A stretch of 64,000 bases of DNA, from the NCBI GenBank assembly GCA_963747405.1, contig CAVVFG010000018.1, positions 62,001-126,000 on the forward strand. The letters run 5' to 3'. The position numbers were made by a program, and so were the translations under genes. Below, in pieces: positions 51,161 to 59,781 of the stretch. The notes beneath the pieces are model-generated. The model ran no database searches. It saw nothing but the letters and a program-made list of their open reading frames with translations, and was not told the origin of the DNA. How positions within the stretch are numbered: the first letter of the stretch is position 1; each line of letters begins with the position of its first letter. The DNA is from Fodinibacter sp963747405 (GTDB taxonomy: Bacteria; Actinomycetota; Actinomycetes; Actinomycetales; Dermatophilaceae).

Positions 51161-52963
51161 GTGGTGGACTCGGCGATCGGTCCGGACGACGTGACAGCAG
51201 CCGCAGATGCCGCTGTTGTGGCGCTGCGAGCCGTGGCGTCCCCCTCGGCCGTGACCGGCTCGCGGGCGCAGTGGGCGGCCGCTGCCGGGGCGGCGCAGCG
51301 GGCGATGAATGTGGCAGCAGCGGTGCAGGACGCTGCGATCGTGCGCCTGGCGGCGATCGAGCCGGAGTACCTCGAGGACGGCACGGGGGTCGAGACGCAC
51401 CACTCGCTGGGGCATGTGGCGCTGGACGCCCCGGCGATCCTGTCCGGGGAGCTGTCGGTCTCCGTGCTGCACGCCGAACGGCGGGTCGAGGCGGCGGTGT
51501 GGCTGGCCGCGGATGGCCCCGAGGGGTCGGGCACCGACGGTGGCCTGGGCGGGCTGCACGCCGCGATGGGTGAGGGCCGGTTGGACTCCCATCGCGCGGG
51601 TGTGGTCCCCGTGGAGCTGTCGGCTGCGCCACCGCAGGTGCGCGAGACGGTGGTGACGATGCTCTAGGGACACTTCGAGGTCGAGGACGGTGCGCACCTG
51701 CGGCGGCGGTGTCGTCGGGCGCTGGCCCGGATCAGCCCAGAGCTGTTGCTGGAGCGGGCCAAGCGGGCCCGGGGCGAGTGTGGTCTGCACCGGTGGGTGG
51801 CCGAGCCGGGGGTCGACCGGTGGGAGGGCACCTTTCCCAGCCTGGACGCGGCGCGCGCGTGGGCGGCGATCGACGCACTGGCTCGCCGATATGTCGCCGA
51901 TGGCACCGGCACCCACGTCGAGGCCGCCCGCGGCAGGGCTCTCACGGACCTGGTGGCTGGGCAGGCCACCATCGAGGCGGTGCTGACCCTGACCGTCCCA
52001 GCGGCCGCGGTGTCCACTGGCACGGTCGGGCGCCGTGCTGTCGCTGACGACTGCGCAGCTCTCGCGGAGAGAGCGGCCGATGACCTGGCCGAGGCCATCG
52101 GCCCCGCCGGCAACGGTGGGCGACCGTCACGAGTAGCAACGGTTGAGGTGGCGCCCTGCCACCCCGACACCGGCGCCCTCGTCGACCCGGCCAGCCTGAG
52201 TGCGCAGGACCCGAGGCTCGAGCAGAAGGCATCGCTGACGCAGGACCAGGCGATCGGGCAGGACGCCACGCACGGTGAGGCGCCTGAGTCGGACGCCGAG
52301 GCACGGAACGACGCGGTGGAGCCGAACCGCACCGACCCGGGGGCCGATGCACCGAGCGGGGCCGTGCAGCAGAACCGCACCGACACCGGTGCCGACACAC
52401 CAAACCAAGCCGTGCAGCCGAACCGCACCGACACGGTTCGCACCGGCGGGGCGTCAACCCTGCAGCAGATCGCCGCCGGCTTCGGATCGGGGGCGTACCG
52501 GCCCTCGGCCCGGATGGCGAAACGGGTCAAGGCCCGCGACCGGCGCTGCCGCTTCCCCGGCTGGAGCGTTACGTCGGCCGCCGACGGCACCGTGACCTGG
52601 ACCGACCCCACCGGCCGAGTCCGAACCACCTCACCTGCCGACGCCCTGACCTGCACGGTCCTCGGCGGCGCCGCGACACCCGCGGCTGCAGCACCGAGCA
52701 CCAGCGTCACCCTCACCGCCCTGCCCGACGGACCCCACAGCCACCTCGAGTTCCTCCTGGAGCACCACGCGGCAACCGTCCCGTCCCGCTGCCGGGCCAG
52801 CACGACCCGGAGAGACCACCACGGCCGACGGCACCGCGTCGAGCTGCAACCGGTGGTCGGAACGGTGCTGGCCGACGACGGGTGGCCGCACCACCCGAAC
52901 CGGGGCCACCGACAGCTCGCACGGCAGATCAGACGTCGCGACGACGACCCACCGCCTTTTTGA
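51161..52963 (+). pseudogene. DUF222/HNH (13E12-type) endonuclease gene: amber stop and deleted HNH core
   Basis: From GTG 51161 the DUF222 domain reads PDDVTAAADAAVVALRAVAS, LGHVALDAPAILSGELSVSV and further to ETVVTML, then an in-frame TAG at 51665-51667. The same frame continues GHFEVEDGAHLRRRCRRALA, ARAWAAIDALARRYVADGTG and so on to 52963, so the stop is a single nonsense change. Near the end, KARDRRCRFPGW runs straight into VTSAADGTVTWTDPTGRV; the usual HNH core between CRFPG and this tail, with DLDH and RHHR, is absent (about 40-45 residues). A threefold NRTDxGAD repeat lies between the domains. It cannot encode an active nuclease. Confidence 0.85.
52315..52440 (+). repeat. Threefold in-frame repeat (NRTDxGADxPxxAVQ) in the DUF222 pseudogene
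   Basis: Two full units of 57 bp and a third partial unit encode AVEPNRTDPGADAPSG, AVQQNRTDTGADTPNQ and AVQPNRTDTVRT. The repeat keeps its frame and diverges mostly at a few codons, suggesting recent tandem duplication within the variable linker between DUF222 and HNH regions. Confidence 0.8.
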
Positions 52964-53136
52964 GCGGGCCGGTTGGGGCACAAAACGGGCTCGGCCGGTG
53001 CCGCGCGGGGACAGCCGACGGCATCCGCGATGGTCGACGCCCGGCTGCCGGTGGAGGGTGGGGAGCTGCGGGGCCGAGCCGGTTCTGCACGGTGACCCCG
53101 GCCACGCGGGCGGCGTTCGGCACCTCCGTCAGGGAG

Positions 53137-53142
53137 TAGAGT
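53137..53142 (+). promoter_or_regulatory. Putative -10 of the cobalamin operon
   Basis: TAGAGT, with transcription expected from about 53149, just before the first paired region of the riboswitch. No good -35 is visible. The 173 bp between the DUF222 pseudogene (ends 52963) and this element show no gene. Confidence 0.45.
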
Positions 53143-53154
53143 CTGGCCGTCGCC

Positions 53155-53335
53155 TTCGGGCGGCACCCACACGCACCTGTTCGGGGGAAGCCGGTCCAAG
53201 TCCGGCACTGTCCCGCAGCCGTGGGTCGCGACGCCAGGTCGCGGCGAGTCGGAATGCCCGGCAGGTGCGAGCGGCTCCACAACACCGTCGAGGAATGCGG
53301 AACGGAGCCCGAGTGACCGGGCCTCCCGGGCGTTC
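53155..53335 (+). promoter_or_regulatory. Cobalamin (B12) riboswitch
   Basis: The core GGGGGAAGCCGGT-CCAAGTCC (53184-53202) followed by ACTGTCCCGCAGCCGTG is the conserved B12-box region of cobalamin riboswitches. GCACCTG (53173-53179) pairs with CAGGTGC (53262-53268) to close the core, and GAGTCGGAATGCCC (53246-53259) supplies the other conserved strand. It precedes a secreted protein and an ECF transporter. Control is probably at translation: a CCCGGG-rich hairpin follows around 53297-53345, before AGAGAGG and ATG 53372. Confidence 0.93.
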
Positions 53336-53371
53336 GGGCATCACGTCCGGGAACGCTCAAGAGAGGCACTG

Positions 53372-55057
53372 ATGTCCACCCCCACCACCGCCCGGGGCGC
53401 CCTGCTGCGCCGTGCCGGGACCCTGCTCGCGGCCGCCGCACTGGTCGGCGCGCCGGCGTCCGCCGCGTTCGCGGACCCCGGCGCGAGCGCCCCCACGAGC
53501 ACGACGGTGGATGCCGTCCCCATGGCATCCAGCACCGCCTCGCCGGGCCCCAGCGCCATCGCGTCGAGCGACGCGACGCCCGGCGCCGACCCATCCGGCA
53601 CGACCACGCCGACCCCCACCGAGCCGGCCCCCTCCGCGCCGCCCAGCGACACGGCGAGTCCGAGCCCCACGATGAGCGCGACCAGCCCGGCACCGAAGGC
53701 CAGCCCGACCGCCCCGGCTTCCTCCGCCACCCCCACGGCTTCCACGAGCACCGCTCCAGCTCCGGCCGTCGCTGCGCTGGCTGCCGCCGACGACATCGCC
53801 GCCGCAGGCTTCATCGCGCGCACCCTCGCTGCCGGGGGCGACCACTACGTCTACCCGAACAGCACGTTCTTCGACGGCGGCAACACCATCGACGCCTTCA
53901 TCGCGCTGAGCGCCGTCGGCACCGAGCCCGCTCAGGCCGGCGCAACGCTTGCCTACCTCGAAGGCCACGTCGACGACTACATCGGGTCCTTCGGTGAGGC
54001 CTACGCCGGGCCGCTGGCCAAGACACTCCTCGCCGTGGTCGTGGCCGGCGGCAACCCTCGGGCGTTCGGAGGCCACGACCTCGTGGCCGAGCTCCGGGCG
54101 CTTGAGACCACGAAGGGTCGGTTCAGCGACCAGTCGACCTACGGCGACTACTCCAACACCATCGGGCAGTCGCTGGCGCTGATCGGCCTGGCGCGCGCCG
54201 GGCAGGGCGTCAACGTCGGCTCCGTCGAGCTGCTGCTGAGCCGGCAGTGCGCCGACGGCGGCTTCTCCGGGTCGCTGGCCGCGGCAGACGGGTGCGTCAG
54301 CGACTCCGATGCCACCGCCTTCGCGGTGCAGGCCCTGCTGGCGTTGGGCGACGCCACCCTCTGCAACGGCGACCTCGGGGGGTCGGCCGGCAGGGCCGCC
54401 GCCGGAGTCACCGCGGGTCTCGACCGGCTCGAGGACATCCAGGGCGCCACCGGCGGATTCACCAGCGCCGACGGTGCCGTCAACGCCAACACCACCGGCG
54501 TCGCCGCCCAGGCGCTGACCGCGGGCGGCCGGCCGGCCGCCGCCGCCGACGCCGTCGCCTTCATCAACGGCCTGCAGTACCTCGACCCGGCGGTGCCCGC
54601 CCTGCTCGGCGGCATCGCCTTCTCGACCGACACGAGGTCGACGACCGTCCCGAGCGACTCCGACCTTCGCGCCACTCCCCAGGCGGCGCTCGGCCTGGCC
54701 GGCGGATCCCTGGTCACCGTCGTCGCGCCCGGTGTCGAGGATGCCGTGCCCGCTACCACCTGCCCGCCCGCCCCGACGCGCAAGCCGGTCGTCGCGCCCC
54801 CCACGACGACCCCCACCCCCTCTCCCTCGACGGCCACCCGCCCCACCTCGGGTGGCGGCTCGACCGCGGGCGCTGGGGCCGCTGGCGGCTCCGGCAGCTC
54901 CGGCCCGTCGACCACCACCGACGCTGCCGCCGCCACCGGCTCGCTCGCCCAGACGGGCTCCGACGTCCTGGCACCGGTCCTGATCGGCCTGGCGCTGGTG
55001 CTCGTCGGCGGCCTCGCCGTCTGGTCGAGCCGGCGCCGCCCGGGAGCACACGCCTGA
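53372..55057 (+). CDS. Sortase-anchored alpha/alpha-barrel protein, candidate B12-capture subunit (intrinsic factor alpha-domain-like)
   Basis: 561 residues. A signal peptide (LLAAAALVGAPASAAFA) leads into a Thr/Ser/Pro-rich stalk of about 95 residues, then a helical-repeat domain (about 140-455) of prenyltransferase/squalene-oxidase type: FIARTLAAGGDHYVYPNSTF, NTIDAFIALSAVGTEPA, YSNTIGQSLALIGLARAG, RQCADGGFSGSL, DSDATAFAVQALLAL, NTTGVAAQALTAGGRP. A second Pro/Thr-rich linker precedes a sorting signal: LAQTG, membrane helix, RRR. The LAxTG form suits an actinobacterial class E sortase. The cobalamin riboswitch and the downstream DUF4430 and ECF genes suggest external cobalamin binding; this is inferred. 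Confidence 0.82.
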   Translation: MSTPTTARGALLRRAGTLLAAAALVGAPASAAFADPGASAPTSTTVDAVPMASSTASPGPSAIASSDATPGADPSGTTTPTPTEPAPSAPPSDTASPSPTMSATSPAPKASPTAPASSATPTASTSTAPAPAVAALAAADDIAAAGFIARTLAAGGDHYVYPNSTFFDGGNTIDAFIALSAVGTEPAQAGATLAYLEGHVDDYIGSFGEAYAGPLAKTLLAVVVAGGNPRAFGGHDLVAELRALETTKGRFSDQSTYGDYSNTIGQSLALIGLARAGQGVNVGSVELLLSRQCADGGFSGSLAAADGCVSDSDATAFAVQALLALGDATLCNGDLGGSAGRAAAGVTAGLDRLEDIQGATGGFTSADGAVNANTTGVAAQALTAGGRPAAAADAVAFINGLQYLDPAVPALLGGIAFSTDTRSTTVPSDSDLRATPQAALGLAGGSLVTVVAPGVEDAVPATTCPPAPTRKPVVAPPTTTPTPSPSTATRPTSGGGSTAGAGAAGGSGSSGPSTTTDAAAATGSLAQTGSDVLAPVLIGLALVLVGGLAVWSSRRRPGAHA

Positions 55058-55956
55058 TGGACGGCCTCGCAACCCGGCTCCTCGCCCGCGCCGCCGGCGC
55101 CGCCGCGGCCTCCGGCCTGGCCCTCGCCGGGCTGGTCGCGGCAGCGGCCCCGGCGAGCGCCGCGGCCTGCTCGGGCACCTCGGGGGTCACCGTGGTGGTC
55201 GACCGGGGCGGCTCGATCAGCACCCGGTGCGCCTCGGGTGACCCGTCGTCGGCGCTCGGCGCGCTCCAGGCCGCCGGGTTCACAGTCGGCTACCCGCAGC
55301 AGTTCCCGGGCTCCGTCGTCTGCCGGATCAACGGCTACCCGTCGTCCGACCCGTGCGTGCGGATGCCGCCCAGCAGCGCCTACTGGGCCTTCTTCCACGC
55401 CAAGCGCGGCGGCAGCTGGGTCTACAGCTCGAGCGGCGCCGCCGGCTACAACCCCGCCCCGGGCAGCGTGGTCGGCTTCCGTTTCGGCTCCGGACAGCAG
55501 CCGGGCATCGCTCCCCCGGCGCCGCCGAAGACCAGCGCGCCGGCGCCCACGAAGACCACCACCGCCCCGAAACCGACGGCCAAGCCGAAGCCCAAGCCCA
55601 GGCCGCCGGTAGCCGCCCCGAAGCCCACGGCCGCCACGCCCACCGCGCGCTCCACGGCGTCGACGACCACCCGGGCCACCCCGCAGAAGGCCCCCGACAC
55701 CTCACGGGGCCCGGGCACCCCGGCCACGCCTGCGTCACCGAGCGCCACGGCACCCACCGCGGCGAAACCGTCGGCGAGCAGCACCGGCACCCGGTCCGCG
55801 AGCCCGAGCGTGACGGCATCCGACATCGCGGCCGCACCGACGTCCGCCGATGCCGGCGACGCCGGCGGCGGCCCCGGAACCCTGCTCGCCGGCGGTGCCC
55901 TCGTGGCTCTCGTCGCCGCGGGCGCCGGCTGGGCCGCCTGGAAGCGACGCGCCTGA
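55057..55956 (+). CDS. DUF4430-type membrane-anchored protein, candidate partner of the alpha-barrel protein
   Basis: 299 residues from ATG 55057, whose A is the last base of the previous stop (TGATG). Signal peptide (GLALAGLVAAAAPASAAA), then a domain of about 110 residues: GVTVVVDRGGSISTRCASGD, ALGALQAAGFTVGYP, VCRINGYPSSDPCVRMPPSS, AYWAFFHAKRGGSWVYSS and PGSVVGFRFG. The YW...GxxGY...PGSVxGFxF pattern matches DUF4430, the fold of the small C-terminal domain of intrinsic factor and transcobalamin. Four Cys could form two disulfides. A Pro/Lys/Thr-rich stalk and a C-terminal helix ending WKRRA anchor it; no LPxTG-like motif is present. Confidence 0.82.
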   Translation: MDGLATRLLARAAGAAAASGLALAGLVAAAAPASAAACSGTSGVTVVVDRGGSISTRCASGDPSSALGALQAAGFTVGYPQQFPGSVVCRINGYPSSDPCVRMPPSSAYWAFFHAKRGGSWVYSSSGAAGYNPAPGSVVGFRFGSGQQPGIAPPAPPKTSAPAPTKTTTAPKPTAKPKPKPRPPVAAPKPTAATPTARSTASTTTRATPQKAPDTSRGPGTPATPASPSATAPTAAKPSASSTGTRSASPSVTASDIAAAPTSADAGDAGGGPGTLLAGGALVALVAAGAGWAAWKRRA

Positions 55957-55971
55957 CGCGATGATGACCCG

Positions 55972-57099
55972 ATGAGCGCCACTCTCCCCCGCGCGGTTCA
56001 CCCGGCTGCGTGGTGGGGGTGGGCCGTCGGCATGGCCGTCGCGGTGAGCACCACCAACAACCCGCTATTGCTCCTCCTCGCCCTCGCCGTCGTCGCGCTC
56101 GTCGTGGCGAACCGGCGCGGCACCTCCCCGTGGGCCCGCGCCTTCCGGCTCTACCTGTGGCTCGGCCTGTTCATCATCGTGGTCCGCGTCGTGCTGCACG
56201 TGCTCGTGGGGCTCAAGTTCGGCGAGATCGTGCTGTTCACGCTGCCGGAGGTGACGCTGCCCTCGTGGGCGGCCGGCATCCAGCTCGGCGGCACGGTCCA
56301 CCTCGAGGGGCTGCTCGGTGCGGCCTTGCTGGGCCTGCGCCTGGCGGTGATCATCGCCTGCATCGGTGCCGCCAACGCCCTGGCCAACCCCAAGCGGCTG
56401 CTGCGCTCCCTGCCCGCCGCCCTGCACGAGATCGGTTCTGCCGTGGTCGTCTCCGTGTCGGTGGCGCCGCAGCTCGCCGAGAGCGTGCAGCGGGTGCGCC
56501 GGGCCCGCCAGCTGCGCGGCGACACCACGCGCGGCATCCGGTCGGTGCCGTCGGTGGCGCTGCCGGTGCTCGAGGACACCCTCGAACGCTCGCTGCTGCT
56601 CGCCGCCGCGATGGACTCGCGTGGCTACGGGCGAGCGGGCGCCGCCCCCCGGTCACACCGGCGGCTCACCGGCGCCGTCACCCTCATCGGGCTGCTCGGT
56701 GCCGCCCTCGGCATCTACGGCGTCCTGGACACCTCCACGCCGGCGCTGATGGGCACCCCCGCGCTGCTGCTGGGCCTCGCCCTGTCGACCGTGGGCCTGT
56801 GGCTCGGCGGCCGGCACGTCGAGCGCAGCACCTACCGGCCCGACCCGTGGCGTGGCGCCGAGTGGCTCACCCTCGGATGCGGTGTCGTCGCGGCCGCGGT
56901 GCTCGTCACCGTCTCGCGCACCGACCCCCAAAGCCTCGCGATGCCTTTGTCGCCGTTGGCGTTTCCACCGCTGCCGATCGCCGCGGTCATGGGTCTGCTG
57001 GTCGGGGCGCTGCCCGCCTACCTCACCCCGCCACCCCCGCGACCCGCCTCTCGCGTGCCGCAGCGCGGTGCCCGCGAGGAGGTGCTGGCCCGTGGCTGA
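55972..57099 (+). CDS. ECF transporter T component (energy-coupling membrane protein)
   Basis: 375 residues of the CbiQ/EcfT family: N-terminal helices (AVSTTNNPLLLLLALAVVAL), LRLAVIIACIGAANALANPK followed by RLLRSLPAALHEIGSAVVVS, and the two short Ala-Arg-Gly coupling motifs SVQRVRRARQLRGD and AMDSRGYGRAG that dock on the ATPases. A longer-than-usual C-terminal hydrophobic part follows (three helices). It is 15 bp after the DUF4430 gene and overlaps the ATPase gene by 8 nt. With its own A and S genes it forms a dedicated (group I-type) ECF transporter. Confidence 0.9.
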   Translation: MSATLPRAVHPAAWWGWAVGMAVAVSTTNNPLLLLLALAVVALVVANRRGTSPWARAFRLYLWLGLFIIVVRVVLHVLVGLKFGEIVLFTLPEVTLPSWAAGIQLGGTVHLEGLLGAALLGLRLAVIIACIGAANALANPKRLLRSLPAALHEIGSAVVVSVSVAPQLAESVQRVRRARQLRGDTTRGIRSVPSVALPVLEDTLERSLLLAAAMDSRGYGRAGAAPRSHRRLTGAVTLIGLLGAALGIYGVLDTSTPALMGTPALLLGLALSTVGLWLGGRHVERSTYRPDPWRGAEWLTLGCGVVAAAVLVTVSRTDPQSLAMPLSPLAFPPLPIAAVMGLLVGALPAYLTPPPPRPASRVPQRGAREEVLARG

Positions 57100-58894
57100 C
57101 GCCATCGAGCTCTCCCGCGTGTCGGTGACCCTGCCCGGCTCCGGTCGGCCGGTGCTGCGCGAGGTCGACCTGCGCATCGACGAGGGCGAGCTGGCCCTGG
57201 TGGTCGGCCGCACCGGGTCGGGAAAGTCGACCCTGCTGGGCGCCCTGTGCGGACGGGTCCCCCACTTCACCGGAGGCACGCTCACCGGCCACGTGCGGCT
57301 GCACGGGCGCGACACCCGAGACCACCGGCCCCGCGACCTCGCGGACCTCGTGGGCGTCGTCGGTCAGGACCCGCTCGCCGGGTTCGTCACCGACACCGTC
57401 GAGGAGGAGCTCGCCTACGGCATGGAGCAGCTCGGGCTGCCCACCTCGACCATGCGCAAGCGCGTCGAGGAGACCCTCGACCTGCTCGGTATCGCCGAAC
57501 TGCGCGACGTGCCGCTGCGCGAGCTCAGCGGCGGCCAGCAGCAGCGAGTGGCCATCGGATCGGTGCTCACCGCCCACCCGCGCGTCATCCTGCTCGACGA
57601 GCCGACCTCTGCCCTCGACCCCACCGGCGCGGAGGAGGTGCTCGCCACCATCACCCGGCTGGTGCACGACCTCGCAGTCACGGTGGTGGTCGCGGAGCAC
57701 CGGGTGGAGCGGGTGCTGCACTACGCCGACACCGTCGTGCACGTGTCGCCGTCGGGCGAGGTGCGCTCGGGGCTGCCGTCCGACCTGATGGTCGACAGCG
57801 ACATCGCCCCTCCGGTGGTCGAGCTGGGGCGGTATGCCGGGTGGTCGCCGCTGCCGCTGTCGGTGCGCGACGCCCGGCGCGCCGCCCGGGGCCTGCGCAC
57901 CCGCCTCCAGGCCACCCTGCCCGCCGACGCCGTCGCAGCCGTCGGTCAGGACGCCGCCCCGTCCCCGAACCGACCAATAGGTCACACCAGGGACGCCGGC
58001 GTCGTCGTGCTCAGCGCTCGCGGGGTGGTGGTGCGCTATCCCGGCGACGTGCTGGCCGTGGCCGGTGTGGACCTGGACCTGCGCGCCGGACAGGTCACCG
58101 CCGTCATGGGCCGCAACGGGTGCGGCAAGTCCTCGCTGCTGTGGGGCCTGCAGGGCAGCGGTGCCCTGTCGTCCGGAACGGTTCGGGCACGGCGAACGGC
58201 GCATGCCACCAACCCGGCACACACCACCACCCCACCGAGCGCCACCGACCCAGCCGGTCGCACCAACCCGCCGAGCGACGGGCTCCCCATCGCCGGCCCC
58301 GCGAGCGCGGCATCCGCGATGGTCGAACCGCGCACCCTCGCTGCTGGTGAGCGGCGTTCCCTCGTGGGCCTGGTCCCCCAGACGGCGGCCGACCTGCTCT
58401 ACCTCGACACCGTCGGCGCCGAGTGTGAGCAGGCCGACCGCGAGAGCGGCGTGCCGAGCGGCAGCTGCGCACGGCTGCTCGAAGCGGTGGCACCCGGCAT
58501 CCCGGCCGAGCAGCACCCCCGTGACCTGTCCGAGGGCCAGAAGCTGGCGCTCGTGCTTGCCGTGCAGCTGACCGCCGACCCGCCGCTGCTGCTGCTCGAC
58601 GAGCCGACCCGTGGCCTCGACCCCACCGCCAAGGCGGCCCTGGGCCAGGTGCTGCGCGGCCTGGCGGGGCGCGGGCGCTCGGTCGTGGTGTCGACCCACG
58701 ACGTGGAGTTCGTCGCCGAGGTGGCCGACCGGGTCGTCGTCATGGCCGCGGGTGAGGTGGTGGCCGACGGGCCGACTCCCGAGGTCGTGGTGTCGTCGCC
58801 GGCGTTCGCGCCGCAGGTGTCGAAGGTGACGGCCCCCGGGCCGTGGCTGACCGTCGACGACGTGCGCCAGGCGCTCGCGGTGGTGGCGTCGTGA
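57092..58894 (+). CDS. ECF transporter, two ATPase domains fused
   Basis: 600 residues from GTG 57092. Domain 1: Walker A GRTGSGKSTLL (about 39-49), Q-loop GVVGQDPLAGFVTDTV, signature LSGGQQQRVAIGS, Walker B VILLDEPTSALDP. Domain 2: Walker A GRNGCGKSSLLW (about 341-352), Q-loop VGLVPQTAADLLYLDTV, variant signature LSEGQKLALVL, Walker B LLLLDEPTRGLDP, switch His in VVVSTHDVEFV. Between Walker A and Q-loop of domain 2 there is a Thr/Pro-rich insertion of roughly 40 residues (TNPAHTTTPPSATDPAGRTN). It powers the importer with the T and S components on either side. Confidence 0.93.
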   Translation: MADAIELSRVSVTLPGSGRPVLREVDLRIDEGELALVVGRTGSGKSTLLGALCGRVPHFTGGTLTGHVRLHGRDTRDHRPRDLADLVGVVGQDPLAGFVTDTVEEELAYGMEQLGLPTSTMRKRVEETLDLLGIAELRDVPLRELSGGQQQRVAIGSVLTAHPRVILLDEPTSALDPTGAEEVLATITRLVHDLAVTVVVAEHRVERVLHYADTVVHVSPSGEVRSGLPSDLMVDSDIAPPVVELGRYAGWSPLPLSVRDARRAARGLRTRLQATLPADAVAAVGQDAAPSPNRPIGHTRDAGVVVLSARGVVVRYPGDVLAVAGVDLDLRAGQVTAVMGRNGCGKSSLLWGLQGSGALSSGTVRARRTAHATNPAHTTTPPSATDPAGRTNPPSDGLPIAGPASAASAMVEPRTLAAGERRSLVGLVPQTAADLLYLDTVGAECEQADRESGVPSGSCARLLEAVAPGIPAEQHPRDLSEGQKLALVLAVQLTADPPLLLLDEPTRGLDPTAKAALGQVLRGLAGRGRSVVVSTHDVEFVAEVADRVVVMAAGEVVADGPTPEVVVSSPAFAPQVSKVTAPGPWLTVDDVRQALAVVAS

Positions 58895-59781
58895 GGGGCC
58901 GCCCGTCGAGCGCCGCCTCGGGGGCGGCGGCCCGGCCCGCCGCCACCCGGGCCGTGCGGCTGCGCCCCCGGTCGTTCGCCGCGGTCACCATCGTCTCCGT
59001 CGCCGGACTGGTGGCGTTCTGCTGGCCGCTCCTGGTCTCCCCCGACTCGGGCCTGGCGCACGGCACCGACGCACCCCTGGTGTTCGCGCTCGTGCTGCCC
59101 CTGCTGCTGGCGGTGGTGCTCGCCGAGATGAGCGAGGGCGGCATGGACGTCAAGGCCGTCGCGATGCTCGGGGTGCTCGCCGCCATCGGGGCGGCCCTGC
59201 GACCCCTCGGCGCCGGCACCGCCGGCCTCGAGACCGTCTTCTTCCTCCTGGTGCTCGGCGGCCGGGTGTTCGGGGCCGGGTTCGGGTTCGTGCTCGGTGC
59301 CACGACCCTGTTCGCCAGCGCCCTGGTCACCGGCGGCGTCGGCCCCTGGCTGCCGTTCCAGATGCTCGGGGCCGCCTGGGTCGGCTGCGGCGCCGGGATG
59401 CTGCCGCCCCTGCGCGGACGGGCCGAGGTGCTCATGCTCGCGGCCTACGGCGCCGCCGCCGGCCTGCTCTACGGCCTCCTGCTCAACCTCTCGTTCTGGC
59501 CCTTCACCACGGGCCTGAGCGGCGACCTCTCGTTCGTCGCCGGCTCCCCGCTGCTCGAGAACCTCCACCGGTTCCTCGTCTTCACCCTGGCCACCAGCCT
59601 GGGCTGGGACATCGGGCGCGCCGTCACCACCGCCGTGCTCGTGCTCATCACCGGGAAGGCGGTACTGGGGGCGCTGCGCCGGGCCGCCCGCCGGGCCGCG
59701 TTCGAGGAACCGGTCGCCTTCGAAGCGCCCCCGGGCCCCGCGCCGGCGAGGGCTGTCGACGTGGCACCATCGAGGCCATGA
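58891..59781 (+). CDS. ECF transporter S component, probable cobalamin-binding subunit
   Basis: 296 residues from GTG 58891 (GTGA overlap). Six hydrophobic helices with S-component features: FAAVTIVSVAGLVAFCWPLL, AVAMLGVLAAIGAALRPLGA (Ala-rich helix that contacts the T subunit), FFLLVLGGRVFGAGFGFVLG, LVTGGVGPWLPFQMLGAAWV and LLYGLLLNLSFWPF. The GGVGPWLPFQMLGAAWVG stretch is typical of the CbrT-like group that imports cobalamin. The riboswitch at the operon start makes cobalamin or a precursor the probable ligand. The basic N- and C-terminal tails are longer than usual. Confidence 0.87.
   Translation: MRGRPSSAASGAAARPAATRAVRLRPRSFAAVTIVSVAGLVAFCWPLLVSPDSGLAHGTDAPLVFALVLPLLLAVVLAEMSEGGMDVKAVAMLGVLAAIGAALRPLGAGTAGLETVFFLLVLGGRVFGAGFGFVLGATTLFASALVTGGVGPWLPFQMLGAAWVGCGAGMLPPLRGRAEVLMLAAYGAAAGLLYGLLLNLSFWPFTTGLSGDLSFVAGSPLLENLHRFLVFTLATSLGWDIGRAVTTAVLVLITGKAVLGALRRAARRAAFEEPVAFEAPPGPAPARAVDVAPSRP

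Noticed and set aside
50659..51534. N-terminal extension of IleRS
   Set aside because: The open frame continues upstream of ATG 50658 through the T-box and DUF222 regions, but the sequence is not IleRS-like and the T-box is an RNA element.
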